DNA of 64,000 bases, taken from assembly GCA_003342895.1 (NCBI GenBank), contig PTFA01000010.1, positions 9,119,286 through 9,183,285 on the forward strand. The letters run 5' to 3'. This stretch comes from Casuarius casuarius (Eukaryota; Chordata; Aves; Casuariiformes; Casuariidae). The notes under the pieces are model-generated. The model did not search any database and was not told where the DNA came from. It saw only the letters and a list, made by a program, of their open reading frames with translations. Position 1 is the first letter of the stretch; every line of letters starts with the position of its first letter. Shown piece by piece: positions 39,397 to 51,900 of the stretch. The position numbers were made by a program, and so were the translations under genes.

Positions 39397-41100
39397 CATG
39401 TTCTCTGAAGCCATGGAGGAATTTTTCTTTTTCTCCATATTCCAAGTTTCTTATGCCTCCTCCAGAGTCCTGATTAAAGAAAATTGTCTTATGTATGATC
39501 GGTCATTTGCTCCCAAGATTAAAAGTATTTTGTTTTAAAGGCTTCTAGCTCTCTGTATTTTTGTTTTCAAAAATGTCATTCTTATTAGTTGTAATCTTAG
39601 TGGAAGCTGGTTCACTGCATTTATTATGATGTCTAAACATCTCGCATGAATAATCTGACCCTCTCGTTTATGGAAATTGCATCCTTATGCAAAGCTGTGA
39701 AAATGCATCAGATATGAGAGAACTCATCAAAATCAGACTGAGTAGAAAGAGATACAGTGAGGTCATTTGTGAATCTAGAGATATGTTAACAGGCATATAG
39801 TCCTTTGCTCTTGCACAAGACTGTCTTTTTCTCTTTCTTTTTTTTCCTTTTGATGCTGCCAAGTTGAAAAGGCAAATATCTCAATAGGCTAGTTTTTGAA
39901 ATGGCTGCTGTCCTAGCTGAGTAGGACAATCTTATGAACAGAAATCTTATAAGTGGTCTGAACCATAATGAACTATTAACATGCTCTGGTGTACCCATTT
40001 CTTACTGCTTGAGCTCCATATCGCCATCTCCCATCAACCCTGCAGCCACAGATGTACTTTGGGCAATGGCAGTAGTAGCAGCAAATGAGGTTCAGACATA
40101 AATTCTGCTTTCTGTTACTATGGCTTTCATAACAGTCTTAACTCACAGCATCACACCCTTGCAAGCTGAATGCAGATTTGGTATTGTTAAAGTATGCGGA
40201 ACACGAGAGCAGTGTATTAATAAGTTTGTTAAAAATTAGTATATGGATACTTTGTGACTGGTAATACTTTCTCCATAGTTTTTTTTCATAGTGTTAATAT
40301 ACATACACACACATACATATATATATTATATATACACACATATATATACCTATATATACATACACACACATATACATCTAAAACAAATGCATATCTCCCT
40401 GTGGAGAGATATGCAGGAGAAGATATGTCAATTTTTAAAACTCATTTAGTTTGAATAATTCTGCAGATATGTACAGATTTTACTTTGCTGTTTAAACTAT
40501 ATGTTGTTTCCTTGACAGTGTCCTTTGCAAAGATATATTTGAGTGAAGATTATATGCTGGGTCTGATTCTGTACTGTGTTGGATGTGGTAAAATTTTCTA
40601 AGTCTGAGCAAAGTGTGTTTGAAAAGCAAGAGCAGATGAAGCAGTACCATCATATCTTCATGTACAAGTGGCTGTTCAAGGTGTCAGTCACTGGTGAACC
40701 AGGTCCCACAGTCTATGCCTAGAGTAATAAATTAGGCAGTACTAGGGCATAGGCTCAAGCACAAATCCATGAATATCCACCATTTAATTATTAGCATGAT
40801 CCGTGCAGTTCTGGACCTTGTCTGGTCTCCCAGACAAATGCCTAGGCATGGTTAGGAGGTTAAGCCCAGACCTTGTCTAGTGGGAAGTCTGAATGCTATT
40901 TTGTCTTGATGACTACCACAGTTAGACATTTGGAAACAAGTTGTGCTGTAACCGGTTAATTGTCAGCCATATAATAGTCCCTAACTTATTTTATTAGCAG
41001 TAGTGTAGAAGTAGCTGTAGGGGTCCTGCTTTCAGCTGTGAATATTTTAATTAATTTGTACTCACTGTCGCTTTCGTACAAGGAGGACTATATTCCCTGT
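39397..41100. other. No supported gene
   Basis: Holds the TA/CA microsatellite and unremarkable AT-rich sequence between the LTR-like block and the 3' end of gene 1. Confidence 0.5.
40297..40378 (+). repeat. Mixed TA/CA microsatellite
   Basis: About 80 bases of alternating purine-pyrimidine TATA and CACA units, a likely length-variable and Z-DNA-prone tract. Confidence 0.95.
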
Positions 41101-41106
41101 TTTATT
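41101..41106 (-). terminator. Poly(A) signal AATAAA for gene 1
   Basis: TTTATT on the + strand reads AATAAA on the minus strand, 75 bases beyond the predicted gene 1 stop. Position and motif fit a 3' end near 41.08 kb. Confidence 0.4.
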
Positions 41107-41180
41107 GTACTGCAGAGGTATACATGTTAGTGGATTTACCTATTCAACGTAAAAATGATAAGATGAGTGGAAGTAAAATA

Positions 41181-44100
41181 TTAGGCCTTGGCATTGAGTT
41201 TCTGGTTAATTTTGAGTCCAGTTCTCATCTCTTCCCAGTCCTGCATCACAGCAGATTGATATCCTTCGGTCAAACGCCTCTGGGTTTGCCCCTTTGCAAG
41301 TAAGAGAGGGGACCTGAGTCCTAACCCCAAGGTTGTGTGACTGTGTGTTGGCTGTATGGCTCCCTCATCATCTCTCACTAGGAGTAAAGGTAAAAGGGAG
41401 AACAAGTGGCTCTATGAGGAACGTGCATGCTTAAGAGAATATTAATGAATGGAGGGGCAAAAGTTTTAAAATCTTTATAAATAATGCCTTAGGAAAGAGC
41501 TCTTCAATCACATCTGCTCTTGGGGGGAAAAGCTTCAGTTGAGGATCTAAGGGTTTTCTCCCACAGGGGCAAAGGGTTAGGATTTTCTTGCCTGTCCTTC
41601 GGGATATGCCTCCGGCACAAGAACGTGGCTTTATTTGTAATGCAGTGTTGTAGATCATCCTTTCTGTCTGATCCAGAGGAGATTGTTGTAGGCACCAGTA
41701 ACAGAGCTTTACCCTTGAAGCAGCTTTTGTGCTTGTGTCTACAGAGGTGCTCAGTGTGATTCCTGGCTGGATGTCCAAAAAGTGGCTTTTTTATGTCACA
41801 GTCGGAGATGAGTCACCATCAGTGAGGTGTATACTCTTGCAAAGATGCTGTGCCCAGTAATTTAGCTGGCATCTATGATTACTTTCCTGCTCTTATCTAG
41901 TGCCTAATCCACCAGAACTGCCCATAATTAATCACTTGAATGTGAGTTTCACAAAGCCCAGGTGTGGGCCTTTCTCCACAATCCAGTAGCTTTCTCATCT
42001 CCAGGCCATTTTGGAGTGCGATAGAATCCCCTGGCTCTGAAATAGCCTTCATCTGTCTCCACAGATAGGGGTTGGCTTGCTGGAGACAGCTGCAGACAAT
42101 GGTTTAGACTTTGCATATTTTTCTGTTGCCAGATGCTTAATCACTTGCAGTTTAATTGGCTGGGAAATTGCTAAATGTCCAGTGTTGATTGCTTATTGCT
42201 TAAATATATATATATATATATACACTTTTGCAGGAAACATAATTTTTCTTTGTTTGATTGAGTGTAAAAACAAAAAAGGAATACCTGTAGTCCTTTGTAA
42301 CTGATAAGTAGACACCTAAAATTTCAACAGGTCTTGGAACATATCCTTTGACCTTAGAAAGCCTCTGTTTTCTTAAAATCTCCATAGCTTCTTTAGTGCT
42401 TTCTTTACAAAGGCCAAACAAAATCCATTACAATCAGAGAAAAATAAATCCTATTTAAAAATCACTCTCTTAAAAATATCAATAAAAAGATGGTTCTGCA
42501 AAATAAAAATTTCAGTGTTCTGTGGCTGAGTTGAAAGGAAAATACCTTAGCAATTTTTGTAAGGGCATATCCTGAATACAAATTTGAATCTGCTTTTGAA
42601 TTTGGAACCTAGTAAAATCTGCTAGGACAGTGGAGATTCAGAAGTTTCTCTGAACATAGTAGACTGCAGCATTGTGGCTTTTACTTGTGTCGTGATCTTA
42701 ACACCTCTATTTGTTTACGCTGAGAAACAGATATGCTGATGCTCTCTACTCATACATAGCATAACATCAACTGGGTGCCAAGAGTGTTGTATTTTTAAAG
42801 CTAACACTTAGGAAAGAAAAACAGAAGTAGTGTAAGGAGACATGAATCTGATTCCATAATAAGCAACTACTGCCTTATTCACAGATTTTTATTGCAGGTG
42901 AGGCCCTGAGCTACCTCATCTAACTCTGAAGCTAGACCTGCTAACTATATGCTGCCTGCCTTGGCCTGTTTTATTTTCTGAATAGAAAATAGAAAGGATG
43001 TGTTCTTTCTTACCTTTTCTTCTAACTGTACAGGGTTATGCCAATAAGCAGGGGGAAGATCAGATTCCCTTTGAAGTTTCGTTTTGTATGGCTGTGTTTG
43101 GTGCTTCCATCATATCAGAACAGTTTTGAAGATGCAGTTGTTTTCCTGACTTTTTGGAGGCAGATTTTTTAAATGGCCTGAGATTACATGGGGAAAAAGT
43201 GTCAGTTAGGCTTGCAGAGAGTTGCTGGTGCAGCCCTTCCCAAAAATACTTAATGAAATCTGGCTGCAGGGTAATTTTAGGGATACTTTAAGAAAGTGTG
43301 ATTTTTATTTTTTACTCTTCTAGAAAGCATTGAACATCTGGCCACATGAAGTCCCATTTGGATAACTCAGAGATCTCAAATGCAACAACATAATAAATCG
43401 ATATGTAGATTTGGATTTTGTATTTTGATCTATTTTTGCTGTAGTCTATATAATGCAAAAAGCTAATGTATATTGATACAGGTTGAAAATGTTCTGTGCT
43501 ATTGAAGTGTGCAAAGAAGAAGAATTCCTGTTAAACATTGTGGTAATCTCCAAGTCTGTCGTGCAAAGTACTTTACAAATGTACCATGTTGCTAGCAGAA
43601 TATGAGAGTACACAGCTGAATAGTATCATGAAATATTAATCTGGTATTGTAAAATGAATAAAGGAGTTAAACTGAGTTTAGGTTGATCTTAACTGATCTT
43701 CTGAAAATGAGCTCAAAGAAATGTACACCATGATTAGAAGCTGTCTTACATTTCATCTTTTTGTTTCTTTATGTTCAGTAGAATTGTTACTGCCTCTGGT
43801 GGCTGAGGACTTCTCTCATTACTTTGTATGTCTGCTTGGCAGGGCACGTGTCATACCAAATCTCTTAAATGTTTGGTCACCTCCATCTCACTCTGACTAA
43901 AGTAAAATATTCTTTTAGACTCGCAGATACTTTCACATATTTCCAGGTTCTGCAAATTTCTGTCATCAATATCCCTCATTTTTTCCCAACGTGAATGAGA
44001 TGTGACATTTAGCTATTATAAATAAGTTGATTATCTAATAATTTAACCTGTTTATCTAGCTTCCCAAGTGGTCAGCTCTTTGATAGAACAATTTTTTAAT

Positions 44101-44390
44101 AGGCCCTAGATGAGATTGTTGCATTCATTTAAACTGTGATCTAGGCCATACCTGAAAGTAGGCTAAAACCTGAATTCACCAAGCCAGAATACCCACAGCT
44201 ATTAATTTGTAAAATAGCATCCTTCAGAAGTGTTTCTGATTGACCCACTTTCTGAATTGGATGATACACCTGATGATTCATTATGAATTTCTTTCAGAGT
44301 TGGGACTGAGCATCTGACTGAAAGGGTTCTATTGTTCTTTTTGTTTGTTTCTTTCAAATTTTGTAGGCTTGCTTCAAAATATTTATTCAT
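41181..44390 (-). CDS. Gene 1: predicted five-exon gene, 227 residues, function unknown
   Basis: I do not recognise this protein. Read on the minus strand, five exons join in frame: 44270-44390 (ATG start, ends phase 1), 42316-42402 (1 to 1), 41953-42079 (1 to 2), 41512-41663 (2 to 1) and 41181-41377 (TAA stop at 41181-41183). They total 684 bases, exactly 228 codons. All introns are GT-AG. Good acceptors precede exons 3 to 5, with long pyrimidine tracts; the donors after exons 3 (TTT|GTGAAA) and 4 (AGAT|GTGATT) are weak. The product is basic and hydrophilic, with no signal peptide or membrane segment. Distinctive stretches are EAMEILRKQRLSKVKGYVPR in exon 2 and GYFRARGFYRTPKWPGDEK in exon 3. 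A poly(A) signal lies 75 bases past the stop. It is divergent from the FAR2-like gene. Exons 2 and 3 are the most convincing; exon 1 has no clear upstream acceptor, fitting a first exon. The overlapping frame in exon 4 is also open, so that exon is less certain. Confidence 0.45.
42203..42222 (+). repeat. (TA)n microsatellite
   Basis: A short perfect TA tract just downstream of exon 2 of gene 1, inside its second intron. Confidence 0.95.
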
Positions 44391-45484
44391 ATTTTACATG
44401 AGCCTTTCCCTTGCAATGGAGGCAGTCTAGTTCATGCATGCTGTGATTTCTGCAATGCTTTAAAGACGGTGGGTTGGGTTTAGTTTTTTCTCTTATTTTT
44501 TCCTTCAGTTAGTCTAACAGAGAAAGGGGCGATTCTGGGAGAATTCAGTCCAGTCTTGTTTGTCATTTAATTGACTTAGAGTATGACTTGGGATGACTGG
44601 AGACATGTAGGCCTGAAACCATTGCACCTAATTATGATACTTAACTGGGACACTTCATGTGGGAGTCTAGACATGCCAGCCCCCTTATATAAGTCAATGG
44701 AAGAGGCCAAGGATCTCCAGAAGGCAGTTCAATGAACCTAAAATCTCTCCGTGGACTGTTGGGAAAGCATATGACATGTAAGCTACTAAGCTAGACACCT
44801 CAATTGAGTTCTCGGAGTTAAGTGGGACAAATTTGGGCCTTAATATCCAGTTATGTATGATAGCCTACACAGGAGCATGGTATTGCGGTATTCCAGAGCA
44901 ATGTCATAGCACTGTATCTTCCACGTAGAAGAGCTTTCTCCATAGGTTTACCACAAGTCAAAGACAATAGGAAAAGACTGAACACAATTTGCAAAGTGAT
45001 GACTGACAAGAAATGGAAACACGTCACAGCAGAGTTAGTGTGATCTAGCATTGCATCTGTGATGTCTGTTAGGAGATCTGTTTCTGTTTCCTTTTGTACT
45101 ACTGACCTAGTCTGTGAACTTACAGCAATCATGGCATCTCTTCATGGCTCCCACTTCATAGTCTATGAGATAAATGCTGTTCAACACTGCAGTGAGTGTC
45201 TTCTGCTGGGAGTCTTGGCAGCATAAGCTATAGTCTAAATTATGACTTCTAGATGTAACTATATCATAACATGGAAGATGAAGCTGGACTTGATTTTTTA
45301 AGCTTCAGATTAACCTTTTTTTTTCTTGTCGTTTATGTTCATAATAAATACTTGAAAAAATCATCTTTAAAGTTGCCATTGACTGCCCTAATGACAACTG
45401 CTTTAGCTGACATACTGGGAAATGTAATCTATGTCTTGACTCAAACTTCATCACATTTATAGCCTTATTTCTGCATCTTCTTAG
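44391..45484. promoter_or_regulatory. Interval between divergent gene 1 and the FAR2-like gene
   Basis: About 1.1 kb separates the predicted ATG of minus-strand gene 1 (44390) from the FAR2-like coding exon. It holds CTTATATAAG at 44684-44693, a perfect 10-base palindrome that reads as a TATA-like box on both strands. It lies roughly 300 bases upstream of the gene 1 ATG. There is no CpG island. Promoter function is inferred from position and motif only. The FAR2-like gene must also have an upstream 5' exon, which could lie here or further left. Confidence 0.3.
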
Positions 45485-45527
45485 GTACCTCCCATAGGAG
45501 ATTAAAGGAAGAGCACAACAAGAGAGC
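45485..45527 (+). other. FAR2: 5' UTR part of the FAR2-like coding exon
   Basis: The pyrimidine-rich tract and AG ending at 45484 make a good splice acceptor, and the bases up to the ATG contain in-frame stops. Translation therefore starts in this exon and transcription starts further upstream in a non-coding exon I could not place. Confidence 0.6.
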
Positions 45528-45719
45528 ATGATGTCTTCAGTTTCAGCTTATTACAATGGAAAGACCGTACTCATCACAGGAGCTACGGGTTTCATGGGCA
45601 AAGTACTGGTGGAAAAGCTACTGCGCTCCAGCCCTGAAGTGAAAGCCGTTTATATACTTGTAAGGCCAAAGGCTGGACAGTCAATGCAAGAGAGAGTGGC
45701 AAATATGTTGAAATGCAAG
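45528..45719 (+). CDS. FAR2: First coding exon of a FAR2-like fatty acyl-CoA reductase
   Basis: Fatty acyl-CoA reductases use NADPH to turn fatty acyl-CoA into fatty alcohol for wax esters and ether lipids; the family sits on peroxisome or ER membranes. This exon gives the first 64 residues. It carries the Rossmann NADPH-binding motif TGATGFMG (residues 17-24), then KVLVEKLLR and [10 protein letters not shown], which match the start of the extended short-chain dehydrogenase domain of FAR proteins. The exon begins after an acceptor at 45483-45484, so about 43 bases are 5' UTR and an upstream non-coding exon should exist. Two ATGs are adjacent (45528 and 45531); the second matches the family start M-S-x-x-x-x-(F/Y)-Y best. 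The donor AAG|GTAAGT after 45719 is in phase 0, after the family's usual ...K before LF. ITGATGF and ILVRPKAGQ favour FAR2 over FAR1 (from memory, not aligned). No frameshift is seen. Confidence 0.85.
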
Positions 45720-47690
45720 GTAAGTTTCTATATTTTATTCTAGACTCTAAATGGAAATCTGTTTAGCTAGGTGAAGCAGAGGACTTTTTGTTTTATTGTA
45801 CACATGAAAAACAAAATACTGTCTTGTGCTTTAACCCCTGTATAATTTTGTTATGTCTAAAAACAGAAAAAGAATTGCATGTGAATGAACTTGAATCTGT
45901 CTCATTTTGATAGTGTTGAAGGATTTAAAACTGTAGTGATGTAATTCTTTTTCTTCCGTTCCACATTGCTGTTTGTTGAGGATTTATTTTTTTAAAAACA
46001 TTGCCATAAATGTGGCAAGACTTTTATGAAATTGCTGATAATATAGGTGTTCTGTGTTCAAATGGTTTACACTAACTTTTACCAAATGCCTTTGTTGCAA
46101 GACGGATAGCATTTTGCTTTCATGAACTACCTTTTCTCCTTCCTCATTTCAAGAATTAATGTTCAAATGTTAGCATTCAAAAATAAAATTGAGTGTGAGC
46201 CCATCACACTCTACTCATTGCCCTTGTTAGGGTGTGAAACAAACACACTGCCAGCATAAACCGCGGTACTTATTTCATAAGACAAAGCCTGATGGCGACC
46301 TATGTGGGATGTGCTTTGCTACAGTACAGTTGGGCATCTGCTGTCTTTTGATGTCAGCTACACTTTAACCTCAGTTATGAAATGCTAAAATACTCTTGCG
46401 TTTGAGGAGGGTATTTTCCAAACCTGCCTGCAGCAGAACATGTAGGTTAAGTCAGTGCCGTGCACTGAAGAAAAGACCCATATGTCTTCCACGTGCACTT
46501 GTTTCTTTTGGGCTTTTGGCTTGCTGCCCCTGTGAAGAAAATCAAATATCTAGTGTGAGAAGGACATCAAAGCCTTTTGCTACATTGAACATAACTGCTC
46601 TACCAGTGCCTCCTTACAAGCCTTTATCTAGGGTGGACTTGACCTGAGGACCTAGAGAGCTTAGACCAGTGGTAAGGTCATGAACTTGCTCAGACCCCTC
46701 CAACTTTGATCAGTACCAGAGGTCAAGCTGAAGTTCCTCCTGGTGTGGATTTGCGCATAGACAACATGTCTAGCCCTACAGGGCAAGAACTTACTTGGAA
46801 TTAATTTGAGAGAGGGCAGCATATCTTTGGAGTGTTGGTTTAAAACTGTGAATGGGACTTGACTGTCTGGAAAAATGTTCCTTCTAGTTCTATGGGAGTT
46901 AGAGATAAAATAGGGCTACAGATAACATACTTAAGAGACAAACAGGGCTGGAAGAGAAGATAAGTAGGGCTGAGAAAAGGTGTAGGGTATTTCTGCTACT
47001 GTCCTGAGACATGAAGCTAGAAAAGTCTTAAATATACCTATCAACAGAGTTTAATTTTTGTCTTTTTAATAGAGGGTATGTTCTTTCCCTATTTAAGAAA
47101 ACTTTTATATTAGTAAGTGATATAAAGGGAACCATCACATTGGTTGTTTTATTCATGTCTGACAAGTGCACAGTTTTTGCATTACTTTCCTTTCAATTAA
47201 CATTATTCAACTGTTTCTACAGTTTTCATCACTGAAGACTGTGGGTAATGGTTTTCATCATCAAACAGCAAAATCTGAAACGTGTTGCGTTTGCATGTTT
47301 TTTTGCTTTTTTATCACTAAGGAAATGAAGGACTGAGCTGTTTTTCAAGACTTCTAAAGCTTTGTTTGCATTGTTTGCATAAATATTACAGGCTTATTCC
47401 TTCAGCTGCTCAGTGCAGCTTAGTGTTGTTGTTAGCTCTAGGCGAGGTTCCCTAGTAGCTGTTTTATTGTTGCAGCTGTACTAGATGTACCCTTTCTTTT
47501 CCTAGAGTGTGTCAGCAGTTTTAGACGTGACAACAGCAAACAGGACTTAATAACCTCTCCTTGAACCTTCTGACAGCCTGCTTCAATGGGTTTCAAATGA
47601 ATAAAAGCAGGAGACAGGTCCCTAAGTTAGGTTTCTGCAGCCTTGAAAGGAAAAAACCTTAGGGAGTGCACTCACAAATCATTCAAGTCC

Positions 47691-48989
47691 TCAAGGAAGG
47701 TGGGGTTGTACTCTGGAATTTCTCATTTTCACATCCCAAAAAGGAAGTTTCCCAGGAACCAGAGGAATAGATAAAAACAGGCTACTAGCTTCTAAATATT
47801 CTATAGAAACAGATGAAAATAGTAGTTGGGATAAAATAAGATGAAAATAAAAAAGCAGCTTGATGGGAATTATTTGCATTCTATAATGCTTAGGTTCTTC
47901 AAGTTCTCTTCTAGATTTTTAGTAGTCTTTACAATATTTTAAAAGAAACTGCCTGTTGATTTTGATCTCTCTTCATATATCTTTTTGCACAATCTGTGAA
48001 ATTTGAGTGGTTTCTATGATTATATCTACAGGGGTTTGAACTTTGAAGCATCACATTTGTGAACTGTCCTGTTCACAGTGTGTACATGCAAATATGGCAG
48101 AAGATGGCTACTGTTAAATAGAGGAAGAAATTGTAAATAATGAAAGGTCAATGCAGTGTGAAAGGACAGTTTGTTAACTTGGAATTTTTCAAATTCAAAG
48201 TCGAACATGAAGAACGAAATCTAAAAATAATTTGGACAGATATCAGAATCCTTTCACTGTCTTCTGGAGTAGCTGAGCAGATGGCATTGAAATGTAATAT
48301 AACACTGATTTTCCTCAGATCTTGTAAAATTAGTTTAACATGAAAATGCATTATTGCATTAATACAAAATGTTTAACAAGTAGATACTTAATTTTCTCTG
48401 TATCAACTGCAAATTGAAAGTGGGCATGGAGGAATGTGTGGAACATGGTGACCTTGCCTATTTGTGAAAGGAGATGTTCTATTTTCCAGCAGTTGCTCCC
48501 CAAGGGAATCAAGCCATCACCCTATGCTTAATGAAATGTCATGTCTGGATAGGGCAGAGCACAGCTGTCACACAAAAGACACATTTCAGTGTTGGCTTCA
48601 CTCTGAATGTGTCTTTAGATATGGATCATAAGGCAAAGCTTGGTAACACTGTTTTATGCATTAGGTTCTGGGCTGCGTATATTCAGAACAGGTAGGAAAA
48701 TATATCAGCGAGTTTTCTTCTTTATGTTATCTCTGATCCCTCCATGTGCAGAAATAGGCAGGAATACTTGTGGAATTTGATCTCAAATTCTCTCGAGAGC
48801 AGTTACCAGGATAATGCTGAGTCACTGGTTGTAGTTTTCGATTTTTCCCAGTGAGAACAGAGCTTTTTCTGTGCCCTGCACACAGCAAAACAAGGCTGCT
48901 GCCAGGCTGTTTCTCAGGTCTATTTATTCCGTGCTCATAATTAAAAGATTGATCAGAATGGAGAGTGGAAGTGAGTCTGGTCATTGTCC
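47691..48989 (-). CDS. Gene 3: possible last two exons of an antisense gene in FAR2 intron 1
   Basis: Minus-strand blocks 48807-48989 (phase 1 to 1) and 47691-47800 (phase 1, TGA stop at 47691-47693) join in frame. The first has acceptor CTATCAG after a pyrimidine tract and donor CCTG|GTAACT; it reads EHGINRPEKQPGSSLVLLC and VLTGKNRKLQPVTQHYP. The second has one of the best acceptors in the window (a long TC-rich tract before TTTCTATAG) and reads SIPLVPGKLPFWDVKMRNSR. A minus-strand AATAAA lies near 47463, about 225 bases past the stop. No family is recognised. Upstream exons might include the blocks at 53.1 and 57.8 kb, but the phases do not join directly. Confidence 0.25.
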
Positions 48990-51900
48990 CTGATAGTTCA
49001 GAGAGAAAATGGAGAAACTGCAAAGCTGCCAGAAATGAGGATGCAATTTTTCTGGGTATATCCAGAAATACTGTCAAATTCTATTGCTTTTTAATGTAGT
49101 CAAACTACAGTTTACCCTTATGCTACCAACAGTTACAGTTGATAGTGCAGACAGTTCTCTCTTTGGCTTCTCTCCTACCAAGGAGAACCATGCATTATGA
49201 TGAAAATGGGCATGGAAAATTGAACTGAACTATCTCATCATGTAGCAGCGTTATCAGAAGCCTTTGCCTCTTTGTTATTCCCTTGTCAAGTGCATCATGT
49301 TTATACAGTAAAACTTCTTTCTCTCTGTTAGCCCTATATATTTAGGCAAACAATGTTAGATTTCTTTTTCGCCACCTGCCTCCACCATTGCTTTCCCTTC
49401 TCCCTCACTTGTGCATCTTTCTCATAATTAGCGAAGATTCCCTGTGCCAAACCAGTGTAGTTGTATCACCTCTGCAACAGCATCCCCAAATCGCTGCAGC
49501 CATTGTAACACTGTCTGTCAGTATCTGGAACGTAGCGCTGAGTTTTGGTGATGGAATGGGTCCCATACACTCAGTAAGACACATAGAGACTGAGCTAACT
49601 GGAGTGCAACAGAGCTAAAGGTGCTTTCTTTTTATTATGTATTTAGCTTTGCCTTACTTTGGTCAGGGCATAACTGACATAACTGTGGCATTTTTGTACT
49701 AAAGGAGCAAATCTGCCATTTTAACCAACCCTTTTTTTTCCTGACCCCGTAATTTGTCAAAGGTGTGATAGAGAGGAGCTAAATCTTAAGAATGGTAACA
49801 TAACTGACACCAGTGCAGGCAATGGTCTTGAACCATCGTGTCCCTCTTTCCTGAGCTAACACCATCTGCTGCCTTACCATTTTGTTTTTTTCTCTTCTCC
49901 AGTTTGTGTTCAAATTGTGAAGGTTGGTGAGGTACTGTTTTGTGTTGTATGCTATCAGCTAATAGCCTGCTTCCTACAGCACGAGGAAGGACCAACAAGC
50001 TAGCTGGTGCTTCCAGCAAGATAAGCTTTCACTCTGAACAACCCCTCTCCCCCCCGCCTTCAGCCCAAGGCTTAAGACTCGCTTGCTTGCCCCATGGGTC
50101 ACTTTGTGCTGTTGGGCATTCGCAGCCACATAGCTGCTCCTTGTCTCCACACTCTGCCTGGAACATGGATTTCTGGGGCAAAACAGGGGCAACGGCATTG
50201 CCTTTTTCAGGTGCTGAGCCAAACTACGCATCAAGCTACAGCCTTGTCCTGTGACAGAGCTCCTCCTCACTTGATCCAGATCCACCCCGTGTTGTGACTC
50301 AGGTCAAGAAATCTCCCACTTCAGCTTTGAAGTAAGCAGAGAGATCTGGCAGCTGTATGCCTTACCCATTCTTTTATCTGTCCTGCATGCAGAGCCATGC
50401 CTACCAGCAGGCTAATAGACAATTTGAGAAGCATAAACGTCCACCTTATGATCTATTAGCATAGGCAGCTCTGGGCTTCCTACACCTTCTTTCTCTGCTA
50501 TGGCCCTTGCAGCACTGTCAGCACAGATGGCATGCTGTGAAAAGGTTGGAAGTGCAAGAAGTGCAACAGGTGGAAGTGGCAAGATTCTTTTCCTGACTTG
50601 TTTTTCTGTTATATGAATACACACATGTTGGAGGAGAAATCATGAAAAGAGGAAAGTCAAAAGAAATGTGGTGTTTGGACTTGTGTCCTCCATTGCATCA
50701 GTTGAATGAATTCAGGCTGCAATCAGCTGAGGAAGAAAGTGTCTTTGCATGACTGAGGCAATTGCTTTATAAGCTATGTCCCAGAGAAAATCAGGTCATC
50801 TTATAGTTTCATAATCACAGTGCAGTTTCCAACATTTAATAGTATACATGGATGCTGCACAATAGTTTAGAATTTCTCTACATGTTGCATAAGTTTTTCA
50901 GAGATGCATTCAAAGTAACAGATTTAGAAACAAGTCTAAATCATCTTTACTGTGCATGTTTTGTTTCAAATACATGTGACTAATGGCAGTAAATAATAAT
51001 AACCACCATTTTCTGTTTATATAATGTATTTCTTTGCTAAGAATTTCCAATGTGTCTGGTGAGTCTGACTTATTTGGGGGCCCTTTTGCAGACTGATTCC
51101 CTTTGGGATATTTGAAATTAGAAATCTTTAAATGAAGCACCCCAGATGAGCAGTTGTTTTGAAAACACTGGTCGATTTCCATATTTGAAAATGTTTGCTG
51201 CATCCACACTCTTTAATAGGACCACAGACTTGTTCTGTATTGTCTATGCATGTAGAAATGTAGACATGAAACAAAATGTTGAGAGGTGTCTATATCTCAT
51301 TCTCGGAAGATAAGCCTTATTTATTTATTTATGAAATTGGAGAGAAAACACTGGTGACAGGACTGGGATATGATTTAGACATTCATGACCAGAGAGAGGA
51401 AGCAGTCGAAGAATGAGTTTGTGGTATTGCTAAAGAAAGGACTTGTGTTTTATTTATGAGAAGGTACAATGAATGTCAAGAGAGAGAGAAACAGAAACAG
51501 GTCAGGAACAGAAGAGTAAAGTCATAAGTCTATGACAGAATGGTGACAGCAGAGGAAATGTTGGAAATGGAAAAAAAAATACAGATGCAGAAGATAAAAG
51601 GACTAGTAAAAGGCTGTAAGAGTATGAAAGGTTAGAGATTCTGACAAAACAGGGGAAAAAAAGAGAAGAAAGCAAGTCTGCAGAAACTAATATGAATATA
51701 ATGTTTGGAAAAGTTTGGAAAAGGCAGCAGAAGAAAAGTGGGAGAAGTGGGGAGTTAGGGTTGGTGAATGTCATAGGTGTTTGCCCTAAAATCCTTTAAG
51801 TCTGAATAAAAAGCCTGGTGAGCTCATGAGCAGAATGAAGAGAAGTAGTTGAATTATAATATTTTACATCCCAAGATGATCAGATAATGTTTTCCTGCAT

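Noticed and set aside
41520..41759. Open + frame and a second minus frame over gene 1 exon 4
   Set aside because: All frames are open here because the block is GC-richer. Only the frame whose phase joins the neighbouring exons was kept.
44851..45529. Minus-strand open frames just upstream of the FAR2-like exon
   Set aside because: They overlap the FAR2 5' UTR and acceptor, have no protein-like text and do not join gene 1.
49940..50300. Overlapping open frames on both strands near 50.1 kb
   Set aside because: Locally GC-richer DNA opens several frames at once. No splice pair or domain supports any of them.
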